From assembly GCF_000497575.1 (NCBI RefSeq), contig NZ_APJI01000010.1:62001-126000 (forward strand): DNA of 64,000 nucleotides, written 5' to 3'. The translations under genes and the position numbers were made by a program. Below, piece after piece: positions 11,701 through 20,913 of this stretch; position 1 is the first letter of the stretch; each line of letters opens with the position of its first letter. This DNA comes from Afipia sp. OHSU_II-C1. Its GTDB lineage: Bacteria; Pseudomonadota; Alphaproteobacteria; Rhizobiales; Xanthobacteraceae. The notes beneath the pieces are model-generated. The model was not told where the DNA came from. It ran no database searches and saw only the letters and a program-made list of their open reading frames with translations.

Positions 11701-12705
11701 ATGAAATACGTCATCCGAATCGTCGCCGTCCTGCTGCTGCTGCTCGTCGTCGGCGCCGCGGTCTATGTCTTTTACAGCCTGAGCAACCGCCCGGACATCA
11801 GCGCTTTCAACTCACTCAAGACACTCACCAAGGCGAGCAACGGTCCGGAACTGCGCGCGACCTTTCTCGGCGTCTCCACCTTGCTGCTCGACGACGGCAC
11901 GACCGCGATCCTGACGGACGGATTTTTCACGCGGCCCAACTCACGCCAGTTGCTGCTCGAGAAAATCGCGCCGGACACCGCCCTGATCGAGAAGACCCTG
12001 CAGCGCGCCGGAATTACCCGGCTGGCCGCCGTCATCGTCAATCACTCCCATTACGATCACGCGATGGATGCGCCGGAAGTCGCGGCGCGAACCGGCGCCA
12101 TGCTGATCGGATCGGAATCGACCGCGAATGTCGGGCGCGGATGGGGCCTGCCGGAAAGGCAGATCGCGGTTCACCGCGCCGGCGACGTCGTGACGTTCGG
12201 GCGCTTCCGGATCACGTTGCTTCAGGGCCGCCACGTGCCGTCGCCCTTTACCGGGGGCGAGATCGCCGGACCGCTCAAGCCGCCGGTGCGCGCCAATGCC
12301 TACCTCGAGGGTGGCAGCTTCATGGTTCTCGCCGAGCATGGCGACAAGCGCATCCTGATCAACGCCAGCGCCAGCTTCGTTCCCGATGCCATGCAGGGCC
12401 GCAAGGCGGACGTGGTTTTCCTGGGCACCGGACAACTCGGCAAGCGGCCCGCTAGCTATATGGAAGACTATTGGCGGGAGACCGTGGAAAGGCCGGGAGC
12501 GCGGCGCGTCATCCCCATTCACTGGGACGACTTCACCCGTCCGCTGGATCAGCCCCTTGTCCCGCTGCCCAGCCTGCTCGATGATTTCGCGGCCTCGATG
12601 AAATTCCTCACCGAACGCGGCAAGTCGTCCGGCGTCGACATCAAACTACCGGAGGTCTTTGTCGCCTTCGACCCGTTTGAAAAGCTGCCAGCGGCCAGGA
12701 ACTAA
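11701..12705 (+). CDS. Membrane-anchored MBL-fold metallo-hydrolase
   Basis: A 334-residue protein with an N-terminal hydrophobic segment (about 3-25), then a metallo-beta-lactamase fold with the zinc motif HSHYDH (H115, H117, D119, H120). Further likely ligands lie in GRHVPSPF and near the C-terminus in IPIHWDDF. The start ATG follows GGACGGAGAC. It begins 23 bp after ccmG and could be co-transcribed, but no role in cytochrome c maturation is established. The fold is clear; the substrate is unknown. Confidence 0.82.
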   Translation: MKYVIRIVAVLLLLLVVGAAVYVFYSLSNRPDISAFNSLKTLTKASNGPELRATFLGVSTLLLDDGTTAILTDGFFTRPNSRQLLLEKIAPDTALIEKTLQRAGITRLAAVIVNHSHYDHAMDAPEVAARTGAMLIGSESTANVGRGWGLPERQIAVHRAGDVVTFGRFRITLLQGRHVPSPFTGGEIAGPLKPPVRANAYLEGGSFMVLAEHGDKRILINASASFVPDAMQGRKADVVFLGTGQLGKRPASYMEDYWRETVERPGARRVIPIHWDDFTRPLDQPLVPLPSLLDDFAASMKFLTERGKSSGVDIKLPEVFVAFDPFEKLPAARN

Positions 12706-12850
12706 TCCGCATTGTCTCCTGCCGGGGCGGGCTGACCTTAACCAAAAATAATTTCGCGCTTTTATCTGCCGTTCATTTTGGAGCCATGGCGCAGCCACGA
12801 ATTCGAACATACGCTATGCGTGTTGCAATCACTGTCCTGGAGGGACACCC

Positions 12851-13246
12851 ATGCGTTATGTGAAACTTGCTTCGTTGACTGCCGCGACCCTCGCCGCCAC
12901 GCTTTCTCTGGGCCTGCTCGCGTCGTCGCCCTCGTTCGCGCAGGCGACCCAGCCGGCCACCGGCGGCAAGATGGCGCCACCGCCGGCCGCCGCGCCAAAG
13001 GCCGATTCGAAGATGGCCCCCGCGCCGAAGGCCGAAACCAAGGCTGCTCCGAAGGCCGATCTGCTCGACATCAACTCGGCCAGCGCGGACGAACTGAAAG
13101 CGCTGAAAGGAATCGGCGACGCCTACTCCGCCGCGATCATCAAGGGCCGCCCCTACAAGGGCAAGGATGAGCTGGTGCAGAAGAAGATCATCCCGGAGAA
13201 GACCTACGCCGAGATCAAGGACAAGATCATCGCGAAGCAGAAGTAA
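12851..13246 (+). CDS. Secreted ComEA-like helix-hairpin-helix protein
   Basis: A 131-residue protein with a signal peptide ending about SFA-QA (residue 30), a low-complexity Pro/Ala/Lys linker (residues 35-70, repeated APKA units), and a C-terminal helix-hairpin-helix domain beginning [19 protein letters not shown]. This HhH motif is the DNA-binding part of ComEA-type proteins. Many alphaproteobacteria encode such short secreted versions without a proven uptake role. The ATG follows CCTGGAGGGACACCC, a strong ribosome binding site. A terminator follows at once. Confidence 0.8.
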   Translation: MRYVKLASLTAATLAATLSLGLLASSPSFAQATQPATGGKMAPPPAAAPKADSKMAPAPKAETKAAPKADLLDINSASADELKALKGIGDAYSAAIIKGRPYKGKDELVQKKIIPEKTYAEIKDKIIAKQK

Positions 13247-13275
13247 TCCTGCTTTTCGTGACATGATCCAGCGAG

Positions 13276-13310
13276 ACGCACCGGCGGCAATGCCGGTGCG
13301 TTTTCTTTTT
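13276..13310 (+). terminator. Rho-independent terminator after the HhH gene
   Basis: ACGCACCGGC and GCCGGTGCGT form a 10-bp stem with a GGCAAT loop, followed by TTTCTTTTT, 30 bp after the stop codon. Confidence 0.9.
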
Positions 13311-13391
13311 CGTCATTGCGAGCGAAGCGAAGCAATCCACTCTTGGAAACAAAGCTGGATTGCTTCGTCGCTGACGCTCCTCGCAATGACG
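13311..13391. repeat. Dispersed palindromic repeat, CGTCATTGCG type (full copy)
   Basis: Outer arms CGTCATTGCG and CGCAATGACG enclose inner arms GAAGCAATCCA and TGGATTGCTTC. The same unit recurs at 61027-61140, as a right half at 46786-46821 and as a short piece at 15910-15928. It lies between a terminator and the convergent yciB stop codon. Confidence 0.85.
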
Positions 13392-13398
13392 GATTACA

Positions 13399-14010
13399 CT
13401 AACCCTTCGTGATATCGCCGCGTTCGATGTCGCTTGCCTCATCGGTCGCAGGCGCGATGCTGTAGCGCTTGATCAGCGGGGTCTGCGCCATGGCGAAGAT
13501 CGCGGTGATCGGGATCACGCCGAACGCCTTGAACGACACCCAGAAATCCGTGCTCTGGGTGCGCCAGATGATTTCGTTCAGCACCGCCATGCCTGCGAAG
13601 AAAAACATCCAGCGGACGGTGAGAAGCCGCCAGCCGGCGGGCGTCAGATTGAACATCTGGTCAAACATGATGGCGATGAACGAGCGCCCGAGCAGCAGTC
13701 CGATCCCGAGCGTGACGGCGAACAACGCATAGATGATGGTCGGCTTGATCTTGATGAAAAGCTCGTCGTGAAAGAACAGCGTCAGCCCGCCGAACACCAG
13801 GACGATCACCGCGGTGACGATCGCCATCAGCGGCACGTGGCGCGTCACGATATAGGATGCAGCGATCGCGGCCACGATCGCGACCATGAATGCGCCGGTG
13901 GCGACGAACAGCCCGAACTTCGCATTGGCGCCGAAGAAGATCACCAGCGGCCCGAGTTCGGTCGCGAGCTTGAACAGCGGATGCGGCGCGGGCTTTTCCG
14001 AAGCGGCCAT
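13399..14010 (-). CDS. yciB: Inner membrane septation protein A (YciB/IspZ family)
   Basis: A 203-residue multi-pass membrane protein with about five to six helices. It shows the family patterns [30 protein letters not shown] and [20 protein letters not shown]. In enterics YciB is linked to envelope integrity and septation; the mechanism is not settled. It starts 2 bp after the ftsY stop codon, so the pair is surely one operon, a common alphaproteobacterial arrangement. Confidence 0.92.
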   Translation of the reverse strand: MAASEKPAPHPLFKLATELGPLVIFFGANAKFGLFVATGAFMVAIVAAIAASYIVTRHVPLMAIVTAVIVLVFGGLTLFFHDELFIKIKPTIIYALFAVTLGIGLLLGRSFIAIMFDQMFNLTPAGWRLLTVRWMFFFAGMAVLNEIIWRTQSTDFWVSFKAFGVIPITAIFAMAQTPLIKRYSIAPATDEASDIERGDITKG

Positions 14011-14012
14011 GG

Positions 14013-14960
14013 TCAGTTATCCTGTCCTGCAATCGCGCGGGCGAAGTCACGCGCAGTAAACGGCGCAAGATCGTCGATGCCTTCGCCGACGCCGATGAAA
14101 TGCACCGGCAGCTTGTACTTCTCCGACAGCGCCACGAGGATGCCGCCGCGCGCGGTGCCATCCAGCTTGGTCATCACCAGACCGGTGACGCCCGCCGTCT
14201 TGTGAAACGCATCGACCTGCGACAGCGCGTTCTGCCCGACCGTTGCATCAAGCACCAGCAGCACCGCATGCGGCGCAGAGGCATCGACCTTGCCGATCAC
14301 GCGCCGCACTTTTTCAAGCTCGACCATCAGTTCGGTCTTGTTCTGCAAACGCCCCGCGGTATCGATCAGCAGCACATCGATATTCTGCGCCTTCGCGGCC
14401 TCGACCGCTTCGAACGCGAGGCTCGCCGAATCCGAGCCCTGCGTCTTCGCGACGACCGGAACCTTGTTGCGCTCGCCCCATACCTTCAACTGCTCGATGG
14501 CGGCGGCACGGAAGGTATCGCCCGCGGCCAGCATCACCTTGCGGCCTTCGGCAGAGAGCTTGGAGGCCAGCTTTCCGATGGTTGTCGTCTTGCCCGAACC
14601 GTTGACGCCGACCACCAGAATGACGAACGGCTTATGTGATGAATCGATCTCCAGCGGCTTCGCCACCGGCGACAGCACCTTCTCGACTTCGGTCGCGACA
14701 ATCGTGGTCACATCCTCCGCCGACACCGACTTGTCGTAACGGCCTTTTCCGACCGCCTCCGCTATACGCGCGGCAACCTCGGTTCCAAGATCGGCGCGCA
14801 GCAGCACATCCTCGATGTCATCGAGCATGGCGCGGTCGAGCTTGCGCTTGGTGACGAGATCGGCCACCGCCGTCCCGAGCGAACTCGACGTGCGCTTCAG
14901 ACCGGCGGAAAGTCGCTTCCACCAGCTTTGTTTGGGTTGGTCTTGTGTACTGTCACTCAT
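14013..14960 (-). CDS. ftsY: Signal recognition particle receptor FtsY
   Basis: A 315-residue SRP GTPase that docks ribosome-SRP complexes at the membrane. The NG domain shows G1 [10 protein letters not shown] (118-127), the [11 protein letters not shown] motif, DTAGRLQNK (G3) and [10 protein letters not shown] (G4). The N-terminal acidic A domain of the E. coli protein (497 residues) is absent, as is normal in alphaproteobacteria; the N domain starts near [17 protein letters not shown]. It is the first gene of ftsY-yciB and divergent from the pseudouridine synthase. Confidence 0.97.
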   Translation of the reverse strand: MSDSTQDQPKQSWWKRLSAGLKRTSSSLGTAVADLVTKRKLDRAMLDDIEDVLLRADLGTEVAARIAEAVGKGRYDKSVSAEDVTTIVATEVEKVLSPVAKPLEIDSSHKPFVILVVGVNGSGKTTTIGKLASKLSAEGRKVMLAAGDTFRAAAIEQLKVWGERNKVPVVAKTQGSDSASLAFEAVEAAKAQNIDVLLIDTAGRLQNKTELMVELEKVRRVIGKVDASAPHAVLLVLDATVGQNALSQVDAFHKTAGVTGLVMTKLDGTARGGILVALSEKYKLPVHFIGVGEGIDDLAPFTARDFARAIAGQDN

Positions 14961-15012
14961 TGGGGAGACGTGTTACCCGGTTCAGGCTACAAACGAAAGT
15001 CGCTCGATACCA

Positions 15013-15762
15013 ATGGATACGCCGCAACCGACACCGGAAGAAATGCAGGCCCGCGTGCTTCACCGCGACGGTTTGATGCTGGTGATCGACAAGCCGGCCG
15101 GGATCGCCGTGCACAAGGGCCCGAAAGGCGGCCCCAATCTCGAAGCCTCTTTCGACGCGCTGCGTTACGGCCTGCCGCGGCCTCCGGTGCTGGCCCACCG
15201 GCTCGACCGCGACACTTCCGGCTGTCTCGTGCTGGGACGCCACCGCAAGGCCACCGCCTCGCTCGGCCTGCTGTTCAAGCACGGCAAGATCGACAAGACC
15301 TACTGGGCCGTGGTCGAAGGCGGTCCCGAGACGAGTGAAGGCGAGATCGATATTCCGCTGGGGCGTTTGGACGCAGAACGCGGCTGGTGGCAGAAGCCTG
15401 ATCCGAATGGTTTGCCGTCGAAAACAACATGGAAGGTCATGGGTCGCGGCACCGATCAAAATGGAGCCAAGCTGACTTGGCTTGCCATGGAACCGATCAC
15501 CGGCCGCACACATCAGCTTCGTGTGCATTGTTCGGCAAGCGGCTGGCCCATCGTCGGCGACAACATCTATGGCAACGGCCCGCGCTTCGGCGAACCGTCA
15601 CTGCATCTGCACGCGCGCGAGATCGTAATTCCGCTGTCGAAGAACAAGCCGCCGGTGCGCGTGATCGCGCCTGCGCCTGCGCACCTGCATGAGCGATTGA
15701 AAGCGTGCGGATGGAACGGCGAGGAAGCGGCTGTTCCCGAGATCGCAACAGCCGCGGTCTGA
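15013..15762 (+). CDS. RNA pseudouridine synthase, RluA family
   Basis: A 249-residue enzyme of the RluA/RluC/RluD family that isomerises uridine to pseudouridine in rRNA or tRNA. Motif II is present as HRLDRDTSGCLVLG with the catalytic aspartate, and the GRTHQLRVH motif follows. It has no S4 domain, so it resembles RluA or TruC more than RluC/D. The frame is open back to 14815 inside ftsY, but the ATG at 15013 begins the domain. Exact RNA target not assignable. Confidence 0.9.
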   Translation: MDTPQPTPEEMQARVLHRDGLMLVIDKPAGIAVHKGPKGGPNLEASFDALRYGLPRPPVLAHRLDRDTSGCLVLGRHRKATASLGLLFKHGKIDKTYWAVVEGGPETSEGEIDIPLGRLDAERGWWQKPDPNGLPSKTTWKVMGRGTDQNGAKLTWLAMEPITGRTHQLRVHCSASGWPIVGDNIYGNGPRFGEPSLHLHAREIVIPLSKNKPPVRVIAPAPAHLHERLKACGWNGEEAAVPEIATAAV

Positions 15763-15776
15763 AGTACAACAGCGGT

Positions 15777-15895
15777 GTCGTCCCCGCGAAGGCGGGGACC
15801 CATAACCATCGCACGCTGTAACGAAGCAGAGACGATCGCTCCACTCTCCATTCCACAACTCAGGGAGTATGGGTCCCCGCTTTCGCGGGGACGAC
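15777..15895. repeat. Dispersed palindromic repeat, GTCGTCCCCGCG type
   Basis: Arms beginning GTCGTCCCCGCG (15777) and ending CGCGGGGACGAC (15895) are inverted copies, each also a small hairpin (CCCCGCgaaggCGGGG). A 19-nt piece of the CGTCATTGCG-type repeat (15910-15928, GACGCTCCTCGCAATGACG) lies directly beside it. This looks like a hotspot for small palindromic elements. Confidence 0.8.
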
Positions 15896-15953
15896 GTGGA
15901 GAGAGAGATGACGCTCCTCGCAATGACGGACCGTATTCCGGCAACCACGCCAA

Positions 15954-15984
15954 ACAAAAAGGGCCCCGGAAAATCCGGAGCCCT
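15954..15984 (-). terminator. Rho-independent terminator of rpsA
   Basis: Read on the minus strand, AGGGCTCCGGA and TCCGGGGCCCT form an 11-bp stem (one G-T pair), followed by TTTTTG. It starts about 20 bp past the rpsA stop. Confidence 0.9.
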
Positions 15985-16006
15985 AGTGATTTAAGCGGCG
16001 AGGCGC

Positions 16007-17707
16007 TTACTTCTCGCGCTTCTTGAGCGCGTTGCCGAGAATGTCGCCCAGCGTCGCACCCGAATCCGAAGATCCGTACTGCGCGATGGCTTCCTTCTCT
16101 TCAGCGACTTCAAGCGCCTTGATCGAGACCTGCACCTTGCGCGCCTTCTTGTCGAACTGGATGACGCGGGCGTCAACCTTTTCGCCAACTGCGAAGCGCT
16201 CGGCGCGCTGGTCGCCGCGATCGCGGGCGAGTTCAGAACGCTTGATGAAGGTGGTGAAGTCGGTGCCGGTGATCTGAACTTCGATACCGGCTTCCTTCAC
16301 CTCGATGATCTCGCAGGTCACGACGGCGCCCTTCTTGACGTCGCCTGGTTCTGCGAACGGGTCGCCCTCAAGCTGCTTCACGCCGAGAGAAATGCGCTCC
16401 TTCTCGACATCCACGTCGAGCACCACGGCCTTGACCATGTCGCCCTTCTTGAAGTTGTCGATGACCTGCTCGCCCGGCTGTTTCCAGTCGAGGTCGGACA
16501 GATGGACCATGCCGTCCACTTCGCCGTCGAGGCCGAGGAACAGACCGAACTCGGTCTTGTTCTTGACTTCGCCTTCCACGGTCGAGCCGACCGGGAACTT
16601 CTCGACGAACACTTCCCACGGATTGCGCATGGTCTGCTTGAGACCGAGCGAGATGCGGCGCTTGGCCGAATCCACTTCGAGAACCTGCACTTCGACTTCC
16701 TGCGAGGTCGAAACGATCTTGCCGGGGTGCATGTTCTTCTTGGTCCACGACATTTCGGAAACGTGGATCAGGCCTTCGATGCCCGGCTCCAGTTCGACGA
16801 ATGCGCCGTAGTCGGTGATGTTGGTGACGCGTCCGGTGAAGCGCGAGTTCAGCGGATACTTCGCCTCGATGCCCTGCCATGGATCGTCCAGCAGCTGCTT
16901 CATGCCGAGCGAGATGCGGTGGGTCTCGTGGTTGATCTTGATGATCTTCACCTTGACCGTCTGGCCGATGGCAAGCACCTCGGTCGGATGGTTGACGCGG
17001 CGCCATGCGATGTCGGTGACATGCAGCAGACCGTCGATGCCGCCGAGATCAACGAACGCACCGTAGTCGGTGATATTCTTGACGACACCGTCGATGACCT
17101 GACCTTCTTCGAGGTTCTGCACCAGTTCCTGACGCTGTTCGGCGCGGGTCTCTTCGAGAACCGTGCGGCGCGACACCACGATGTTGCCGCGGCGGCGATC
17201 CATCTTGAGGATCTGGAACGGCTGCGAGTTGTTCATCAGCGGTGCGACGTCGCGGATCGGACGAATGTCCACCTGCGAACGCGGCAGGAAGGCGACAGCG
17301 CCGTCGAGATCGACAGTAAAGCCACCCTTGACCTGATTGAAGATAACGCCGTGAACCTTCTCGTTGTTGTTGAAGGCCTTCTCGAGCTTGCCCCAGCTTT
17401 CTTCGCGGCGCGCCTTGTCGCGCGACAGCACGGCTTCGCCGAGTGCGTTTTCGATCCGGTCGAGGAACACCTCGACTTCGTCGCCGACCTTGAGGTCGCT
17501 CTCACGGCCGGGGCCGTTGAATTCGCGGAGAGCCACGCGGCCCTCGGTCTTCAGGCCGACGTCGATGACGGCCATGTCTTTCTCAATTGCAACAACCTTG
17601 CCCTTGATGACGGAGCTTTCCTGCAGGTTGCCGCCTGCAAAGGACTCGTCGAGCATCGCCGCGAAATCATCGCGGGAAGGATTATATGAAGTAGCAGTCG
17701 AAGCCAT
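16007..17707 (-). CDS. rpsA: 30S ribosomal protein S1
   Basis: A 566-residue protein with six S1 (OB-fold) repeats, each recognisable by DYGAFV or EFGLFL-type strands followed by GLIHVSEMSW-like or GLLHVTDIAW-like segments. S1 binds mRNA leaders and helps recruit them to the 30S subunit. Length matches proteobacterial S1 (about 557-570). It lies 250 bp downstream of cmk, the classic cmk-rpsA order, and has its own terminator; the cmk-rpsA gap could hold its own promoter. Confidence 0.98.
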   Translation of the reverse strand: MASTATSYNPSRDDFAAMLDESFAGGNLQESSVIKGKVVAIEKDMAVIDVGLKTEGRVALREFNGPGRESDLKVGDEVEVFLDRIENALGEAVLSRDKARREESWGKLEKAFNNNEKVHGVIFNQVKGGFTVDLDGAVAFLPRSQVDIRPIRDVAPLMNNSQPFQILKMDRRRGNIVVSRRTVLEETRAEQRQELVQNLEEGQVIDGVVKNITDYGAFVDLGGIDGLLHVTDIAWRRVNHPTEVLAIGQTVKVKIIKINHETHRISLGMKQLLDDPWQGIEAKYPLNSRFTGRVTNITDYGAFVELEPGIEGLIHVSEMSWTKKNMHPGKIVSTSQEVEVQVLEVDSAKRRISLGLKQTMRNPWEVFVEKFPVGSTVEGEVKNKTEFGLFLGLDGEVDGMVHLSDLDWKQPGEQVIDNFKKGDMVKAVVLDVDVEKERISLGVKQLEGDPFAEPGDVKKGAVVTCEIIEVKEAGIEVQITGTDFTTFIKRSELARDRGDQRAERFAVGEKVDARVIQFDKKARKVQVSIKALEVAEEKEAIAQYGSSDSGATLGDILGNALKKREK

Positions 17708-17959
17708 TTGTTCTCCAAATGCGGAATGCCGGCAGCGGGGTTAAGGGCGTATCGCGCATCCAGTGCCAAAGGTCCGCAACCTTTGACGACCGCTTCCGCA
17801 AAGAGGAATTGCGACAGCGGGCCGGCGTGTGCCTGCACGAACGATACGGTGCAAAATTGGATTGCCGCGCCTGGAAAGCGCGCGGTCTGCTGTCCGGAGC
17901 TGAGACGAAGATCGACCTCAGAAAACCGGGAGCGGGCATTCCTCCAATGACGGCAGGGA

Positions 17960-18598
17960 CTAAGCCCTCGGCCGGCCCGCTCGAACGGCCTCGACAATGT
18001 CGATGGCAGCCCGGACGCCGCTCTCTATATCCAACTGAGAGTTATCCAGCAAGTATGCATCCGGAGCCGCTTTTAAAGGCGCTGTGGCCCGGTTCTGGTC
18101 GCGCTCATCCCGCTTCAGGATATCCGCCAGCACCGCCGCCTCGTCCGCTGCCTCACCCCGGGCGCGGGCCTCCAGAGTGCGGCGGCGGGCCCGGACATGG
18201 GGGTCCGCGATGACAAAGATTTTCACATCGGCATCCGGGCAGATCACGGTTCCAATGTCGCGGCCATCCAGCACAGCGCCGGGCGGGTCCGCTGCAAACT
18301 GCCGCTGGAAGTTGATAAGTACTTCTCTTACCTTGGGAATTGCCGATACCACCGAAGCCGCATCGCCCACTTTCTGGGTTTTCAGCACCGGATTGCCGAA
18401 CTTCTCCGGGTCGAGTTCCAAAGCGGCGGCAACCGCGAGGGCCTCGTTTGTCAGATCGGACCCCGTCTCCAGCAGGGCGTAGGCCACGGCACGATAAATC
18501 ACGCCGGTATCGAGATGGCGGTAGCCATAATGGTGAGCCAGGCGCTTGCCGAGCGTACCCTTTCCGGACGCTGCCGGACCGTCGATGGCAATGATCAT
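17960..18598 (-). CDS. cmk: Cytidylate kinase
   Basis: A 212-residue kinase phosphorylating CMP and dCMP with ATP. The P-loop is [19 protein letters not shown] (residues 3-21), and the NMP-binding [15 protein letters not shown] and [18 protein letters not shown] motifs are present. The ATG overlaps the aroA stop by 4 bp (ATGA), so aroA-cmk are translationally coupled. Confidence 0.96.
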   Translation of the reverse strand: MIIAIDGPAASGKGTLGKRLAHHYGYRHLDTGVIYRAVAYALLETGSDLTNEALAVAAALELDPEKFGNPVLKTQKVGDAASVVSAIPKVREVLINFQRQFAADPPGAVLDGRDIGTVICPDADVKIFVIADPHVRARRRTLEARARGEAADEAAVLADILKRDERDQNRATAPLKAAPDAYLLDNSQLDIESGVRAAIDIVEAVRAGRPRA

Positions 18599-19932
18599 GA
18601 GAAATCCGCCCCCAGGCCGCGCATCATCGGGATGAAATCAGGGAAACTGGTTGCAATGAATCCGGTGTCGTCGATCTTCACCGGCGCATCCGACGCCGCG
18701 CCCATCACCAGCGCTGACATCGCGATACGATGGTCCATGTGGGTTGCGACAAGACCACCGCCCGGTACGTGACCCTTGCCCACGACGACCATGTCGTCGC
18801 CGGAAATCTCCACCTCGACGCCGTTGACGCGCAGCATGTCCGCTGTCGCTTCGAGCCGATCGGATTCCTTGACGCGCAGCTCCTGCAAGCCGCGCATGGT
18901 GGTGACGCCTTCCGCATAGGCGGCGGCAACCGCAAGCACGAGATACTCGTCGATCATCGATGGCGCGCGTTCCGCGGGCACGGTCACGCCGCGAAGCTGC
19001 GACGCGCGCACACGGAATTGCGCCATCGGCTCGCCGGCATCGCCCCGCTGATGGCTCTCCTCGATCGACGCGCCCATTTCACGCAATGTCGTGAAAAGCC
19101 CTGTCCGCAAGGGGTTTGTCATGATGTCGGTCAGCGTGACGTCGGAGTCCGGCACGATCAGCGCGGCGACAATCGGAAACGCTGCGGATGACGGATCGGC
19201 CGGCACGACCACGTCGGCGCCGCGCAATTCAGGCTGCCCCGTGAGTGCGATCTTGCGGCCGTGCGCGCCCTCCTTCGTCGTCACCACATGCGCGCCGAAA
19301 TGAGTCAGCATCAGTTCGGTATGATCGCGGCTGGCTTCCTGTTCGATCACGGTGGTGATGCCGGGCGCGGACAATCCGGCCAGCAACACCGCCGACTTGA
19401 TCTGCGCCGAAGCGACCGGCGTGCGGTAGGTCACCGGTATCGGATCGCGCGCGCCCTGCAGCGTCATTGGCAGCCGCCCGCCATCCGCGCTCGACGTGAC
19501 GCGTGTGCCCATCAGTTCCAGCGGATCGAGAATCCGGCGCATCGGCCGTTTGCGCAGGCTGGCATCGCCATCGAATGTCGCCGCGACCGGACATCCGGCC
19601 ACCGCGCCCATGGCAAGACGGCACCCGGTTCCGCTGTTGCCGAAATCGAGCGGCGCATCCGGCACCTTGAAGCCGCCGACCCCGACGCCGCGGACCGACC
19701 AAGCCCCCTCGCCGGTGCGTTCCACCCGCGCTCCCAGCGCAGCCATGGCCTTGGCGGTGTTGAGGACGTCCTCGCCTTCCAAAAGCCCCGAAATCCGGGT
19801 TTCACCCACGGCCAGCGCCCCCAGAATCAGGGCCCTGTGGGAGATCGATTTGTCGCCCGGAACACGGACACGGCCGCTGAGAGCGCCTGCGGCCCGCGAT
19901 TCGAGCGGCGTCGGGTGGTTGGAATGGGTCAA
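18595..19932 (-). CDS. aroA: 3-phosphoshikimate 1-carboxyvinyltransferase (EPSP synthase), class II-like
   Basis: A 445-residue enzyme joining shikimate-3-phosphate and PEP in aromatic amino-acid synthesis. Domain landmarks are [28 protein letters not shown] and ELRVKESDR. The overall sequence resembles the Agrobacterium CP4 (class II) enzyme, but the PEP-site loop reads [11 protein letters not shown] with Gly at position 101, where CP4 has Ala100. The frame is open to 19968; I prefer the TTG at 19932, preceded by AAAGGA at good spacing and giving MTHSNHPTP like relatives. It overlaps cmk by 4 bp. Confidence 0.94.
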   Translation of the reverse strand: MTHSNHPTPLESRAAGALSGRVRVPGDKSISHRALILGALAVGETRISGLLEGEDVLNTAKAMAALGARVERTGEGAWSVRGVGVGGFKVPDAPLDFGNSGTGCRLAMGAVAGCPVAATFDGDASLRKRPMRRILDPLELMGTRVTSSADGGRLPMTLQGARDPIPVTYRTPVASAQIKSAVLLAGLSAPGITTVIEQEASRDHTELMLTHFGAHVVTTKEGAHGRKIALTGQPELRGADVVVPADPSSAAFPIVAALIVPDSDVTLTDIMTNPLRTGLFTTLREMGASIEESHQRGDAGEPMAQFRVRASQLRGVTVPAERAPSMIDEYLVLAVAAAYAEGVTTMRGLQELRVKESDRLEATADMLRVNGVEVEISGDDMVVVGKGHVPGGGLVATHMDHRIAMSALVMGAASDAPVKIDDTGFIATSFPDFIPMMRGLGADFS

Positions 19933-20084
19933 GATGGCATTTCCTTTGAACAAGCGGGCTCCTACCACGGGGTTTACAGGACGTCACGAGCCGGTCATTT
20001 ATCCCTCAAAGCGCTATTGACAGCGGCGGCGCAACTAGCCAAGTGAAGCACCGCTTTTTCAAGACATTCTCAGGACTATAAACC

Positions 20085-20501
20085 GTGGCCAAAGCCGATC
20101 TCGGAACCAAGCGCATTTGCCCGACCACGGGCAAAAAGTTCTATGACCTCAACAAGAACCCGGTGATTTCGCCGTACACCGGTGAGATCGTGCCGATTGC
20201 GCCGGTGCCGCCGCCACGCACGCGCGCCGACGCGGCTGCACGCGCCGCCGCCGCAAATGCGGCCAGCATTGTGCCGGAGCCCGCCGAGTCCGAAGAATTG
20301 GTCTCGCTGGAAGAGGCCGACGCCGAGGAGAGCAGCGGCAAGGTCAAGGCCGTGATGCCGGAGTCCGAGGACGATATCGAAGTCGATGAAACCCTGACCG
20401 ACGACGACGATGATGATTCGACCTTCATCGCCGAGGACGAGGAAGACGACGAAGACGTCACCGATATCATCGGCGATGTCTCGGGTGATGAAGAGACTTG
20501 A
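20085..20501 (+). CDS. TIGR02300 / FYDLN-acid family protein
   Basis: A 138-residue alphaproteobacterial protein of unknown function. The N-terminus carries the defining block KRICPTTGKKFYDLNKNPV followed by SPYTGE. The rest is an Ala-rich stretch and a strongly acidic tail with runs of Asp and Glu (about residues 95-130). The N-terminal block looks like half a zinc-ribbon or a peptide-binding motif; that is inference. It has no signal peptide and is predicted cytoplasmic and largely disordered. The next feature is tRNA-Ala. Confidence 0.88.
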   Translation: MAKADLGTKRICPTTGKKFYDLNKNPVISPYTGEIVPIAPVPPPRTRADAAARAAAANAASIVPEPAESEELVSLEEADAEESSGKVKAVMPESEDDIEVDETLTDDDDDDSTFIAEDEEDDEDVTDIIGDVSGDEET

Positions 20502-20535
20502 GATAAGTTCTCAAGTGTGATTTTTGGCGCATATT

Positions 20536-20559
20536 CGCGAAGCGGACATCCGCTTCGCG
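20536..20559. repeat. Perfect hairpin upstream of tRNA-Ala
   Basis: CGCGAAGCGGA and TCCGCTTCGCG form an 11-bp perfect inverted repeat with a 2-nt apex. There is no T-run, so it may be a 3' stabiliser of the FYDLN gene mRNA. Confidence 0.5.
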
Positions 20560-20633
20560 CTCAAGCCGGACAGGTTTGATAGGCGTATCTGAGACGCAAG
20601 ACGCCGCACTCCCCAAAGTGCGGTGAGGTGTTC

Positions 20634-20709
<76 letters not shown>

Positions 20710-20913
20710 ACCTCCTCTCCGGATTTCACTCAGCAAAACTGAACCTCGGCACGTGCCGTTCGCTCACTGAACAGAGCGGCGGCGCAGCATGCGCGCGCGC
20801 ATGGATGCCAATCGGTCGCGATATTGACGACGCGTTGCGAATTCTTTCAATGTGACGGCACGCGGCATTGCTGCGGTATCATCTTTATTCTCCGCTGATC
20901 GAAGGTTGATTCA

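Noticed and set aside
12720-12760. CtrA-like TTAA-N7-TTAA site near the HhH gene
   Set aside because: Reads TTAACCAAAAATAATT, only half of the site matches; such sequences are common by chance.
16502-17689. 395-codon plus-strand frame opposite rpsA
   Set aside because: Shadow of the repetitive S1 domains; no family resemblance.
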